From Tridacna crocea (lineage: Eukaryota > Mollusca > Bivalvia > Cardiida > Cardiidae): a DNA stretch of 64,000 bases. Made by a program: the position numbers and the translations under genes. Below, piece by piece: positions 24,701 to 37,400 of this stretch. The notes beneath the pieces were generated by a model. That model was not told the origin of the DNA, made no database searches, and was given only the letters and a program-made list of their open reading frames with translations. Location of the stretch: positions 13,773,290-13,837,289 of the forward strand of contig OX031061.1 of NCBI GenBank assembly GCA_943736015.1, in the 5' to 3' direction. Numbering within the stretch: the first letter of the stretch is position 1; each line of letters begins with the position of its first letter.

Positions 24701-27700
24701 TGTACCACAGAATGATGACTTCTAACAGTCCTGAAGAAAAAACCTTTTGAAAACATTGCAGCCACTGGCTGCTTTCATACATAACCATCATTGAAACAGT
24801 GGTCAGTGGTTGGAGAGAAATGAATCCTTTCACAATCACTTTTATCAGTTTTAAAAGAGAAGTTGACCAAGTCAGGAATCAAACCCAAGACATCTTGTTC
24901 TCATGTCCCACACACAACTGACTGAACTAATTGGCTAGGCTATGTTTCTTTAACCAGTGATACTAAACTTTTTTATTTTTGGCTTTTCAGTATTTCCCCT
25001 ATAGCAAGAAAACCAACATCTCCGAATGTGAACAGTGGTGGAGATGGTTGGCGGTTAAATCCTTCATCACGGTACGTGTTTACAATAGGATATAGAAGAA
25101 AGTAGTTTTGTCACATATGGTCAAATCATAAGTAGAAAAGTGAGCTATGCTCTGAACAAAGAGCAGAGCTGCAGATAGAGGGAGTGATTTTGATTTCAAA
25201 ATTGAAAATCTAAATCATTCTCAACTAAACCCTATATTGTGGGTATTCATTAGGATTGTCTCTTCGAGAGGATTCTAATGATTACACAACATAGGGTTTG
25301 TAAGAGAAATATAGGATTTAGAATACTATCACTCCTTTTATCTGGGGTTATGAAAGGGTGTTATGCTTTTGCATAACAAGCTATGTCAGTCTTTGCTGGC
25401 TTACCTCAATTGAAACTTTTTGCTATTGGTTAACTTTCTGCCTGTCAAAGGACCAGTCTACCTCAAGATTCATTTGATTGTTAAACAAATTGGATTTTTA
25501 TGGATCCATAATTATGTGAATGGGCTATATCATCACTTAGGTTCAATGCCATGCTCACACATACATTAACCCTTTGCTAAATGGGAGGGGGGGATGCTAA
25601 AGCAAGCTGCAGTGAACTAAGTTAAGTAAGCTATGATAAAAAACATTGTTGTGTTATGCAATAGATAAAAAATATATGTTTTTTTATTATTTCCGTTTTT
25701 GTATTTTTAGGTCACACACATTTCCTTACTGTGAGTCACCCACCCCCAACCAGAGCAATGTTTCATCCATGTAAGTGGGCTACAGATCATATAACTTGTT
25801 TAACCCTTTCCCGAACGACAAACTTTTGGACTACACCAAATTGAAAGCACTTGCAGATGACAATCCAACTCTTGCTGAAAAGATGATTTCTGTCTATGAT
25901 GGGGTAGAAAACATTGTGGGAAAAGGAGAAAATGCTGGTTACCAGCATTTTCTCCTTTTTCCACAATGTTTTCAAAAGGCTTCTATTCCTGACCCGTAAA
26001 AACCAGGGATTGTTTGGGAAAGGGTTAATTTCTGTTCATTTTAGTTAACTTATTACCAAAATTAATGATGTTGTGTTTTGTCCTTCTCGAAGAATAATCC
26101 TTTTGCTTCGAGAGGAAAGGAGAAAATAATATTTACCTGAATGCAAATCTCATTATTTGTGCCACATTTAAGTGGTCATCTGCAAAAGCTTACAACTTGC
26201 ACCAGTTTAAAAATTTTGTGTGAGAGCTTTAAGGGAAGAAAACATCGTGAGATAAGGAGAAAATCTGGTTAGCAGTGGTTGTTGAATTGGTTGATTGATT
26301 GTATGGTGTTTACCATCGTTTTCAAGATTATTTCAGTTATGTTGCAACAGACAGTGTACCTATTCATGCTTTCCTGGAGTCTCTTTTACCAGCACTCTGC
26401 ACAATTTCTATCCAAGCCACTGGCTGCTTTCCCACATTACCATCATCGAAACAGTGGTCAGAGGTGGGAGAGGAATGAATCCTGTCGCAATGACTATCAT
26501 CAGTTCTCACGAAGAAATTGGCCGAGCCAGGGATCAAACTCACAACGCTCCTTTGTCATGTTCTGTATGCTACCAACTGAGCTATCGGGGCTCGGCAGTG
26601 GTTGTTGGAACTGAGGATTATATGCTATATAGCTGACTCTTTACCACACAGTTCCAAGATTGAACCCATTACCACACAATCCCTTCTTTTGACGCCCCTG
26701 AGAAAGAAGCCTTTTGAAAACACTGTAGGAAAAGGAGAAAATGCTGGTAACCAGCATTTTCTCCTTTTCCTACAGTGTTTTCTACCCTTCCCAGAACAAA
26801 TATCAGTTTTTCAACCACATATATTTTGTCGTCTGCAAATGCTTTCAGTTTGGACCAGTCTAAAATGTTGTCGTGCGGTAAAGAGTTAAGGACCTTGTAG
26901 AGCAAGGCTTTGGAAAACATTATGGGAAATGGAAAAAATGCTGGTCACTAGCATTTTCTCCCTTTCCCACAGTGTTTTGTACACTACCCAAAGATAAATC
27001 CTATCATCTTAGGCACATTATAAGTGCAAGTGCTTCCAATTTGAATGAGTTTAACGCGATGTTGAGTGATAAGGAGTGTATTGTAGATATTAGAAATCTT
27101 TAAAGTAAATGTACAAATTTCTGCAAGCCAATTACACAAACAGTAAATTTCAGAACAATGAATTTCAGAAATACTTAAAACCAAAACGCCAAAAAACACA
27201 TGCAAAGAACTTTTGTACACAATTTTAATGGAAAATAGTCATGAAGTAATGCTTTCCATCTTTGAAGAAAAATTTTGTCGTCAGTCAAATGAATAAATTT
27301 TTCATGAAATAGTCTTGTGTTAAAGCCTATTTGCTTGCAAATTCCTACCATCGTCTTTTATAGATACTACAAGTACTTTGACAATCTGTAATTATTACAA
27401 ATATATTCCTTTTGTCTCCCCAGGAATGTTTCAGTTTGTAAAAGGCTCACAGAAGATCCTGTAGCCCCACAAGGGGTTGAGGATTCCCCATCAGTCACAG
27501 TAGTAAGTGAAATACATGTATTCTGATATCTTCCATTTTCTCCATACGACAAATACTTAACTTAGGTTGCTGTTTGAGATATTGTCATAGCATTGTTTTC
27601 CGCATCTTCATTTTCATAGTGCAAGAACTTTGACATTTTGTAAGAACTATGTCAGTCCTGAAGATATTTAACACATTACCAAAAGACAATATTTTAGACT

Positions 27701-30700
27701 GGTCTAAATTGAAAGCATTTGCAGACGACAAAATAAATGTGACTGAAATTTTGAAATTTGTTTTGTGAAAGGTAGAAAACATTGTGGGAAAAAGAGAAAA
27801 TGCTGGTTACCAGCATTTTCTCCTTTTCCCACAGTGTTTTCAAAAGGCTTCTTTCTCAGGGGCGTCAAAAGTAGGGATTGTGTGGTAATGGGTTAATTCA
27901 AACTCAGACAATTTGGTAATAACTTCACTCATTCCCAAACAACAATATTTTAGGCTTGTTCAAATCAAAAGCATCCACAGACAACAAAAGAAAAGAGACT
28001 GAAAATTTGAAATTTGTTTTGTGAAGGGTAAAAATATTGAGGGAAAAGGAGAAAATACTGTATAAACATATAGCTCATGACCCAAGGAGGTGCTCTATAG
28101 TTTTTAGGTCACATGGGTAAAAGGTCGAGTTTATTGATAAACTTTATTTGAAAATGGTCTCTGTGTGCTAACTCAAAAGCTGTTTGACGTAGGACCCTGA
28201 AACTTTATACAAGTGTTGCTCATGACCCAAGGAGGTGCCCTGTTGTTTTTGGGTCACATGGGTCAAAGGTCAAGGTTATTGATAAACGTTGTTTGAAAAT
28301 TATTTCTGTGCAATAAAATCAAAAGCTGTTTGACCTAGGACCCTGAAAATTTATACAAATGTTACTCATGACCCAAGGTGGTGCCCTGTTGTTTTGGGTC
28401 TCAAAGGTCAAGGTCACAGGTGAACTTTCTTTTGAAATTCATTTCTGTTCTTGGATTTTGCTGTCAAAATAAGTGACAAGGTGCTTGATGGGCATATTTG
28501 TCTGCTTTGCAACAGTTTGAGTTGAAGCATACTTTTGAAAATATTATTGGATAACCAGCATTTTCCTTTTACCCCAAAATGTTTTTATTTACCATTTTCA
28601 GACCAAATTCAGTTGTTGTTGCCGTCTTTTATTTGTCGTCAACAAAATAATGCTTTCAATTGCTTTGTTGTCAACAAATGTTTTCATAGGATGAGTAAAA
28701 AATTCTTAGTTAACTCTACCAAATGGCAATATCTGAGACTGGTCCAAATTAAAAGCACTTGCAGATGGCAAAATAAAAATAAACACTGAAATTTGTTTCC
28801 AGTAGGGTAGAAAACATGGTCACCAGCATTTTCTCCTTTTCCAACAATATTTTCAAAAGGCCTCTGTCTCAGGGTTGTAAAAACCAGGGATTGTTTGGTA
28901 AAGGGTTAAGGAAAGAATAAACAACCTTATGTTCTTTTACTTTTAAGAACCTAAGATAAATTTGAAAAATGTAACTTTAATTCTTCTTCCTATTTCAGCC
29001 CAAGTCAATTTCAGTGGAGGCCACGTCTAAAGAGGTGACAGCATGGTTACAGTATAACAGATTTTCACATTATGTCAATGTTTTCCAAAATTTCTCAGGT
29101 ATTCTGAATTTATTTGTAGAGTTTCTCCCCTCAAAACCGTGCATTTAAATCCATTTCCGGGTTTTTAGACTTTAATGCTACCTGAAAAAATATTGCTACT
29201 TCTCAGCATTCAGTTGGTGGAATTCAACATGGAAAGCTTCTTAACTCTTTACCAAACGACAAAATTATAGACTGGTTCAAATTGAAAGAATTTGCAGACG
29301 ACAAAATGAATGTGAATTAAAAATTGAAATTTGATTGGGGAAGGGTAGAAAACATTGTGGGAAAAGGAGAAAATGCTGGTTACCAGCATTTTCTCTTTTT
29401 CCCACAATGTTTTCAAAGGCTTTCTTTCTCAGGGTCGTTAAAAGTCGGGATTGTGTGGTAAAGAGTTAATAAGGAGAACATTTATAGTAGTACGGTCAGG
29501 TAGCAGGGGACTTGTATACTTGTTCATGGCTGTGGTGAATCATGGTGCCCTGAGCCAAAGGCGACATGATTCGAAACAGCCGTGAACAAGTTTCCAAGTC
29601 CCCTGCTACTTGACCATACAACAAATTTATTACACTGCAAAGTTTTTACCCTTTCAAAGCATGTTAAGTGAAATTTATATGTATTATAACCTCACAAATC
29701 GATTATGCTGACGAAATAGAAATTCTCTTCTCAGTGCCCCAATTAAATGAAAACTGACGTCACTAAAACATGCAGTTTGGTGCATAAATGTGCAGTCTGG
29801 TGATCAATTGACGCCGCCCTTTTGGATGTTGTGTTGCATGTGTAGTGATGTTTACAGGGCACTCAAAAGGGAAACTGACTTTACGTGGTTTTTGCCAGGG
29901 AACATGGTATATATGTTCCCGGCATGTTAACTAATCAGATAAATTTCTTTGCAGTGTAATAAATATGTATGCATATTGCCAATATATTCTGATTCATTGA
30001 ACTTTGTCAGTTATGGCCCTTTCATTATTTGTTCTCATAATTCATTTCTGCATTATTTCTAGCCAGGCCAGGTGGCTCAGTCGTTAGTGTATCTAACTCA
30101 TGACCTTGAGGTTGAAGGTTGGATATCCAGTTTCCGACCAAACTTTCTTTGTGGCATTTTTTTGGCCTCTCACCTCTGATGCATGTGAGAAAAGTATTTG
30201 ATGGCTATGGTAAGAAAGTTGTGTCAGTACTGGTGTGAGAAAGCCAGGAAACACATGGGTGCGTTACTGACCCTCGTGATATGATCTAAGCTGTTAAAGA
30301 GGTGTTAAACTCCAATGCATACAAGCATTATTTTGGAGCTAACATAGGATAGAATTCAACAAAAAACCATGGAGAGCTTCCAAATATGGCTGACATGTGC
30401 CCATTATCAGTATGATTACTTAATCCTTTACCACACAATCCTGACTTTTAACAACCCTATGGAAAAAGTCTTTTGAAAATATTGTGGGAAAAGGAGAAAA
30501 TGCCGGTAACCAGCATTTTTTCCATTTCCCACAATGTTTTCTTCCCTGCTGGAAACAAATTTCAAGTTTTCGGTAACGTTCATGTTGTCATCTGCAAGTT
30601 CTGTCAGTCTGGACCAGTCTAAAATTTTGTTGTTTGGTAAAGAGTTAAGGTTCAGTGTGTTTCAAAAATTGTTGTGTGCAGAGAAAATGTGAAGAGAAAA

Positions 30701-31463
30701 AAATAGAGATGGTGACATAGATAACTAGCTCTGTATGTACCTTCTGAAACAAGTATTTAGCAGGCAAATTTGAAACAGTTTAGCCCAGTCTAATTTCACT
30801 CATTACCACACAAGAAAATTTTAGACTGGTCCAAATTGAAAGCATTTGCAGACGACAAAATTAAAGTGACTCAAAATTTGAAATTTGTTTTGTGAAGGGT
30901 AGAAAACATTGTGGGAAAAGGAGAAAATGCTGGTTACCAGCATTTTCCCATAATGTTTTCTAAAGGCTTCTTTCTCATGGGCGTCAAAAGTAGGGATTGT
31001 GTGGTAATGGGTTAAAACAATTGCAGACCTAAAATTTTCAATAAGAAAGCAAGTGCAGCTAAATCTTGTTGTTATTATCCCCCCCCCCTCCAACATAGTG
31101 GGGGGGGGGGGGGGGGGGTATACTGGTATCGCCATGGCTGTGTGTCTAATTTAAAATATTTGCACACCACTAGTGGCGGGGATATACTGGAATTGCCATG
31201 GCTGTCTGTCAGTAGACACAAATTTGTACGGAGCAATACCCCAACACTTTTTAAGGTGCTGAACTGAAATTTACATGTGTTCCTATATATTTGAAGTTAT
31301 GTATGTTCAGTTTTTATGACCCTGCTGCGATTGGTTGTGGAATAATCTCCCCTTGAACTTTCAACTCTTACTTTTGTACCAAACCATTCTGCATTCTGTG
31401 ACAAAGACCTGTTTTGGTGACAAGGAGCAGGTAGGAGGTAAGATCACGTTTAGTGATAGCTCT

Positions 31464-31498
<35 letters not shown>

Positions 31499-34400
31499 CA
31501 GGTTCAGATTTGTTACGACTTACACGAGATGATTTAATACAAATTTGTGGTCTTGCTGATGGGATTCGATTGAATAACGCCTTACAATCCAGGTACAGTT
31601 GTAAATCTTTCTTGGCCCAATCTCTGGTATTTTATGAATATGTTTCAATGTAAAGGTTACACATTTGTATTCTTAGATTAACCAAAATCCTGTTTAAGTA
31701 TTGATGGAAGACTTAATTGCAATAGAGCATTTTTTTTTTTTTTAATCTGACTGAGATAGTGTCAGCTCTTTACCTGTGGAAAAGTATCTTTTAACTTTGA
31801 AGGACTTGTGAAAACAGAATGCCAACAACACAGAGATAAGATCATTGGCTAATTTGTTAATGATCTAATAATTGATCTACTCAGGGCTGCAAGACATTTT
31901 TTTAAAAGTGCTTTAACTCTTTCCTAAACAACAAAATCTTAGACTGGTCCAAATTGAAAGCATTTTCAGAGGACAAAAACATGTGACTCAAAAATTAAAA
32001 TTTGTGTTGGGAAGGGTAGAAAATATTGCAGAAAAAAGAGAAAATGCTGGTTACCAGCACAATGTTTTCAAAAGCTTTCTTTCTCAGGGTCGTTAAAAGT
32101 CTGGATTGTGTCGTAAAGGGTTAAAACTGGAATGTTTAGGTTTCTTTAACCTATCACCAGAGAGTTAAACTCCCCTGAGGAAGGAGGATTTTGAAAACAT
32201 TGTGAAAAAATGCTGGTAACTAGCTATTTCCCCTTTTCCTACAATGTTTTCTACCTTACCAGAGAATTATAGTTCATTTGTTCCAATTTCAAATTTTTGT
32301 ACTGTATTTACTTTCAATTTTGAAGCTTCAAATATTTGTTGTGTAAGAAAGGGAAAAGAGTTAACCCATTACCACATAATCCCTACCTTTGATGGCCCTA
32401 AGAAAGAAGCCTTTGGCAAACATTGTGGAAAAAGGAGAAAATGCTGGTAACCAGCATTTTCTCCTTTTACCACAATGTTTTCTACACTTCACAAAACAAA
32501 TTTCAAATTTTCAGTTCCTTTTATTTTGTAGTCTGCAAATGCTTTCTATTTGGACAAATCTAAAATTTTGTCATTTGGTAATGAGTTAAATGTCTGAAAG
32601 AGACTATTATGTATTTCAAACCTTTGCCATACAACCCTGTGTTTTGACTCTTCATCAAACAACAAAATTTTAGATTTGTCCAAATTAAAAAAGCACATGC
32701 TGACTTGTTAATTTTTGCTGGTATGATGGTAGTTATCTGTAAAAGTGCAGAATACAATATGGGAAAAGGAGGAAATGCCAGATGCCAGCATTTTCTTGTT
32801 TTCCTACAAGGTTTTCAACAGCGGTCTGCCTCATGGTTGTAGCAAGTAAGGATTATGTGGTAAATAGTTAACAATCCACATGATACAGATGAACATAGAT
32901 CCTGTAATCTTGTTGATTTTTCAGAAATGTGCGGCCTAGAATGACATTATATATCTGCCAGGAACCAGGGACAGGTTTGTAATTTTGCCTTTATGTGTGC
33001 GCAAGTGTTTCTACCCCCTAGAAACACCCCACCTTCCCCCCCCCCCCCCCAAAAAAAACAAAGAAAAAAAAAAACCAAAGAACTCTAAGGGTCATAGCTT
33101 TTGTCTGGGTACGACAGCTCAGTTGTTAACTCGTCAACTCTTTACCAAACAATCTGAGGTTTTGAACATTCTGAGAAAGAAGCCTTTTGAAAACATTGTT
33201 TTCTACTCTTCCAGAAAAAAGTCCAGTTTTTGAGTGGGTGTTTTTTGTCGTCAATTTGGACCAGTCTAAAACTTTTGTTGTTTGGTAAAGAGTTAAATGA
33301 TGAGAAGATTTTAGACTTGTCCAAATTGAAAGCAATTGCAGATAAAAAATTTAAAGAGGAATTATATGATTATTACGGTAACTTTACTATTGTTGTAGAA
33401 GGGGTTACGCCTATAGTTATATTTGTAAGGGTTGAGAAAAAACAAAAGTCAAGGAATTCTGCATTCAAGCCTTTGTCAGCTAACAAATCTGATTTACTTT
33501 ACTCTGATTCTCACCTTTTAACCCTTTACCAAACAACAGATGACAAAGATAACTCAAAAATTGAAATTTGTTTCCAGCAGGGTAACCAGCATTTTCTTAT
33601 TTTCCCACAATGTTTTCAAAAGGCTTCTATCTCTGGGTCTTAGAAACCAGGGATTGTTTCATAAAGGGATAAGATTGTAGAAAGGGGCACATTTAGGTCA
33701 GTCATGTTTAAAATAATTAGCACAGGAAGAAAGTCTTTCACATACAATTTTACATTTGGTTGTCCCAAACACTGTAGGATCAGAATATTGATAAGGGATG
33801 TGTACCCTGTAGACAAGTGAGGCTCTGTGATGAATTTACCTGTATGATGCTTATTATATAAAATGGAAATTTACTGTCAATACTAAAAATACAGGTATTA
33901 CAGTTTACAAACTTCTGTCAGGATATTTGACATGGAAGCCAAAAGTGTTGCTGAAGAATCAAACTGTTTCACTGTCTGCATAAATAATTAGCATTCTGGA
34001 GATCAATGTGTGGACCACTATTTACATCTGATTATGTGTATTATTTCAGTGTACAATGCAATATATCTAGAGCAGTTAACCAGACAGGAACTAATAAACA
34101 AGGTCTCACAGCTCTATCACATCAACGAAGCACGAGTCGATGCATTTGTTCAGGGACCTTCAGCAATACACATACTGTTGACAGATGAGGTGAGGAATCG
34201 GAGGCAAAAGGCCCGAAATATATATTTGTGTCTCATGGTGTGTTGACAGTCTGTCCAGTTGCTAACTTATATTCCCTAGGTGGGAATCACATTTAGTGAT
34301 GGCGCTAATTTCACACAGGCAACATTCCTGAAAATATTTTCAATGAGTCGGAACTAAACTTCAGTCAAACTACCCTATATATTAGTCTTTTCACATTTCA

Positions 34401-37400
34401 AAGAAATCACTCACATGAAGAAAATATGATTGCGATAGCAAGAAAACATTAAAGATGAAAATATCTTGTCGAAAACCTTATGTTGGATCACTTAGCCAGT
34501 TTGCATGAATAGTCCTTATTGGATCTCGCACATTCCCCTTTCTATGATGAAGGTGTAATCCTCGCCCAAAATCTGTATTTCAACAACCCTGAGGAGGCTT
34601 TTGAAACATTGTGGGAAAAAGAGATAATGCTGGAAACTGTTTTCATGCCATGGTTTCCACCTTTTTATAGATGGATATAATTCTTTGTGCAACATTTAAT
34701 TTGTTGTTTGGAAATGCATTTAAACTGGAAAAATTTATTATTTTGTCTTCTGGTCAACAGTTATAACAATTAACTCTTTACAAAAAAATGGCTAGTCTTT
34801 ACGACCCAGAGGAAGAAGCCTTCTAAAAACTATGTGGGTGAAGGAGAAAATGCTGGTAACTAGCATTTTCTCCTTTTCCTACAATGTTTTGTACCCTTCT
34901 AATGTCAAGTTTCAGCTTATGAGTCATGTTTATTTTGTTGTCTCCAAATGCCTTCAGTTTTTTTTAGCTCTTCTGGCTTTCAGCCAGCAGAGCTTATGTC
35001 ATGGCGTGGTTTCCGTCGTCCATCCGTCCGTCCGTTAGTCTTTTTCTTGTTTACGCGATAAAGTCTGCATTTGTGGCTTGATTTTCGTGAAACTTGCACA
35101 GTTTGTCTATCTTATCAATAGCTTCAACCCTATTGATTTTGAGAAAAATCCAACAAACAGTATGGGAAAAGGAGCCATTTCAATTTGAAAATTTCAAATT
35201 CTTGTTTACGCGATAAAGTCTTCATTTGTGGCCTGATTTTCGTGAAACTTGCACAGTTTGTTTTATCTCATCAATAGCTTCAACCCTATTGATTTTGAAC
35301 AAAATCCAACAAACAGTATGGGAAAAGTAGCCATTTCAAGTTGAAAATTACAAATTCTTGTTTGCGTGATAAAGTCTGCATTTTGTTGCCTGATTTTCAT
35401 GAAACTTGCACAGTTTGTTTATCTCATCAATAGCTTCAACCCTATTGATTTTGAGAAAAATCTAACAAACAGTATGGAAAAAGTAGCCATTTCAAGTTGA
35501 AAATTTCAAATTCTTGTTTATGCAATGAAGTCTGCATTTGTTGCCAGATTTTCATGAAAATCACACAGTTTGTTTATCTTATCAGTAGCTTCAACCGTTT
35601 TGATTTTGAGAAAAATCCAACAAACAGAATGGGAAAAGTAGCCATTTCAAGTTGAAAATTTTAAATTCTTGTTTACTGGATAAGATGTGCATTTGTAATT
35701 AGATTTTTGTGAAACTTGCACAGTTTTTTTATCTCACCAATAGCTTCAACCCTATCTATTTTGAAATAAATCCAACAAACATTTTGGGAAAAGAAACCAT
35801 TTCAAGTTGAAAATTACCAATTCTTGTTTTTGTGACAAAGTCTGCATTTGTTGTCAGATCTTCATGAAAAAGGAAAATTGAATTCTCTGCCAGTAGAGCG
35901 TATTCAGGCCCTTCAGGGCCTTCTAGTTTTGTTTTAGCTTTTGTCGGTTGGTAAACAAATATGTTATCCAATAGAGCGCAGATTAAACCAAACAAACACT
36001 TACAGTCTAGAAATAAGACACAAATAATTGCAGCTTCAAGGTAAATTTTGTCTAGAATGTCTGCAAATCTGACAGTGTGGATCAAAGATCAGACTGCATG
36101 TTTTATGCAGTCTGATCTTGATCAACTCTGGCAGCAAAGGCAACTACATGTATATTCTTTATAGATGCTTTACAATCTCAAAGTATCCAGTTGAAAAATA
36201 TGTATACTTTTTTTTATCAGGTTGTCCGAAATTTTCAAGAGCAGTCTAGATTTTGGATGGAAATAATGAAAGGTAGGTTTCTGTATATCTCCAGCCAAAA
36301 AATAAAGAGGTTGTGTTTTTGCTCTGTTAGAACATCAACATAATTGTCTGTATCCATCAAGCATAACCTTCCTTCTTTTACTAACTTGGCTGTTTACGAA
36401 GAAAACAATGACATTTATACCCCTTGTTTTACTTACAGTTTTAACTGAAAATGAAGCATTTGTAGCCGAGTCTTGGTGCCAGCATGGGGTGGCTTTCTTC
36501 ATATACGCCCAAAGGGCCATGTTATGTTATGGCCCCAGTCGTCTGTCCATAAGCGTGTAACCTCCTGCAGTTTTCAATGGAATAAGTTTAAACTTACCAC
36601 AATAAATCTGTATAATGTCAGGCTTCGGCCTAGTTGGCGACACATGATCTAGCAGATGTTCAAAAAACTTTGCTCGATCTGACAAGAAAAGCAAAGTCCA
36701 AGCCACCTGAAAAATCAGAAAGTCATCTCACCTATAATGACAATGCATTCTGTGTCTAATCTACCGGAGCAATGTTTGCCGTACCCAATTTACAGTTTGT
36801 TTCATATCAGTGAGTTTAATTAGTTTACAACATACCACAAGTGATTGTCAATTAATTTACAGATACCATGGGATAATCCCCTGTTATTGACCAATATCAG
36901 TGTTTGTAGGACCTCTATTTTTGAAACATGGTTTGCTATGAAAAAACTGTTAAGGTGAAGGTCTTACCCCGGATATTGGTTTTTCTTCAACTTTAATTTC
37001 CAAGTTTTAAATGGAATGAAGTATTCCAGCTTTGAAAAGACAACCTATATTCAGACAAATATAATATTTTTGATGTCTGTCACACTATAAATGGATCTTG
37101 GTAAGGGGAATGATTTTTTGCAAAAAACTGTCCAGATCTCCAAGATTTTGGAAACAAAAAGACTAGTGCTTGGAGGATGTTGAAAAGAAAAATCTTTCCA
37201 TTTCTTCTCTTCTCATAATGTTTTAAGCCTTTACCAAACAATCCCTGGTTTTTGACCCTGAGATAGATGCTTTTTGAAAACATTATAGGAAAAGGAGAAA
37301 TGCTGGTAACAAGCATTTTCTCCTTTTCCCACAATGTTTTCTACCCTACTGGAAACAAATTTCAATTTTTGAGTTATGTTTATTTTGTCGTCTGCAAGTG

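Noticed and set aside
26279-26636. 111 and 113-codon ORFs
   Set aside because: They lie within the SINE flanked by a 13 bp duplication.
33230-33643. 137-codon ORF
   Set aside because: It is built from MITE fragments; no splice or domain support.
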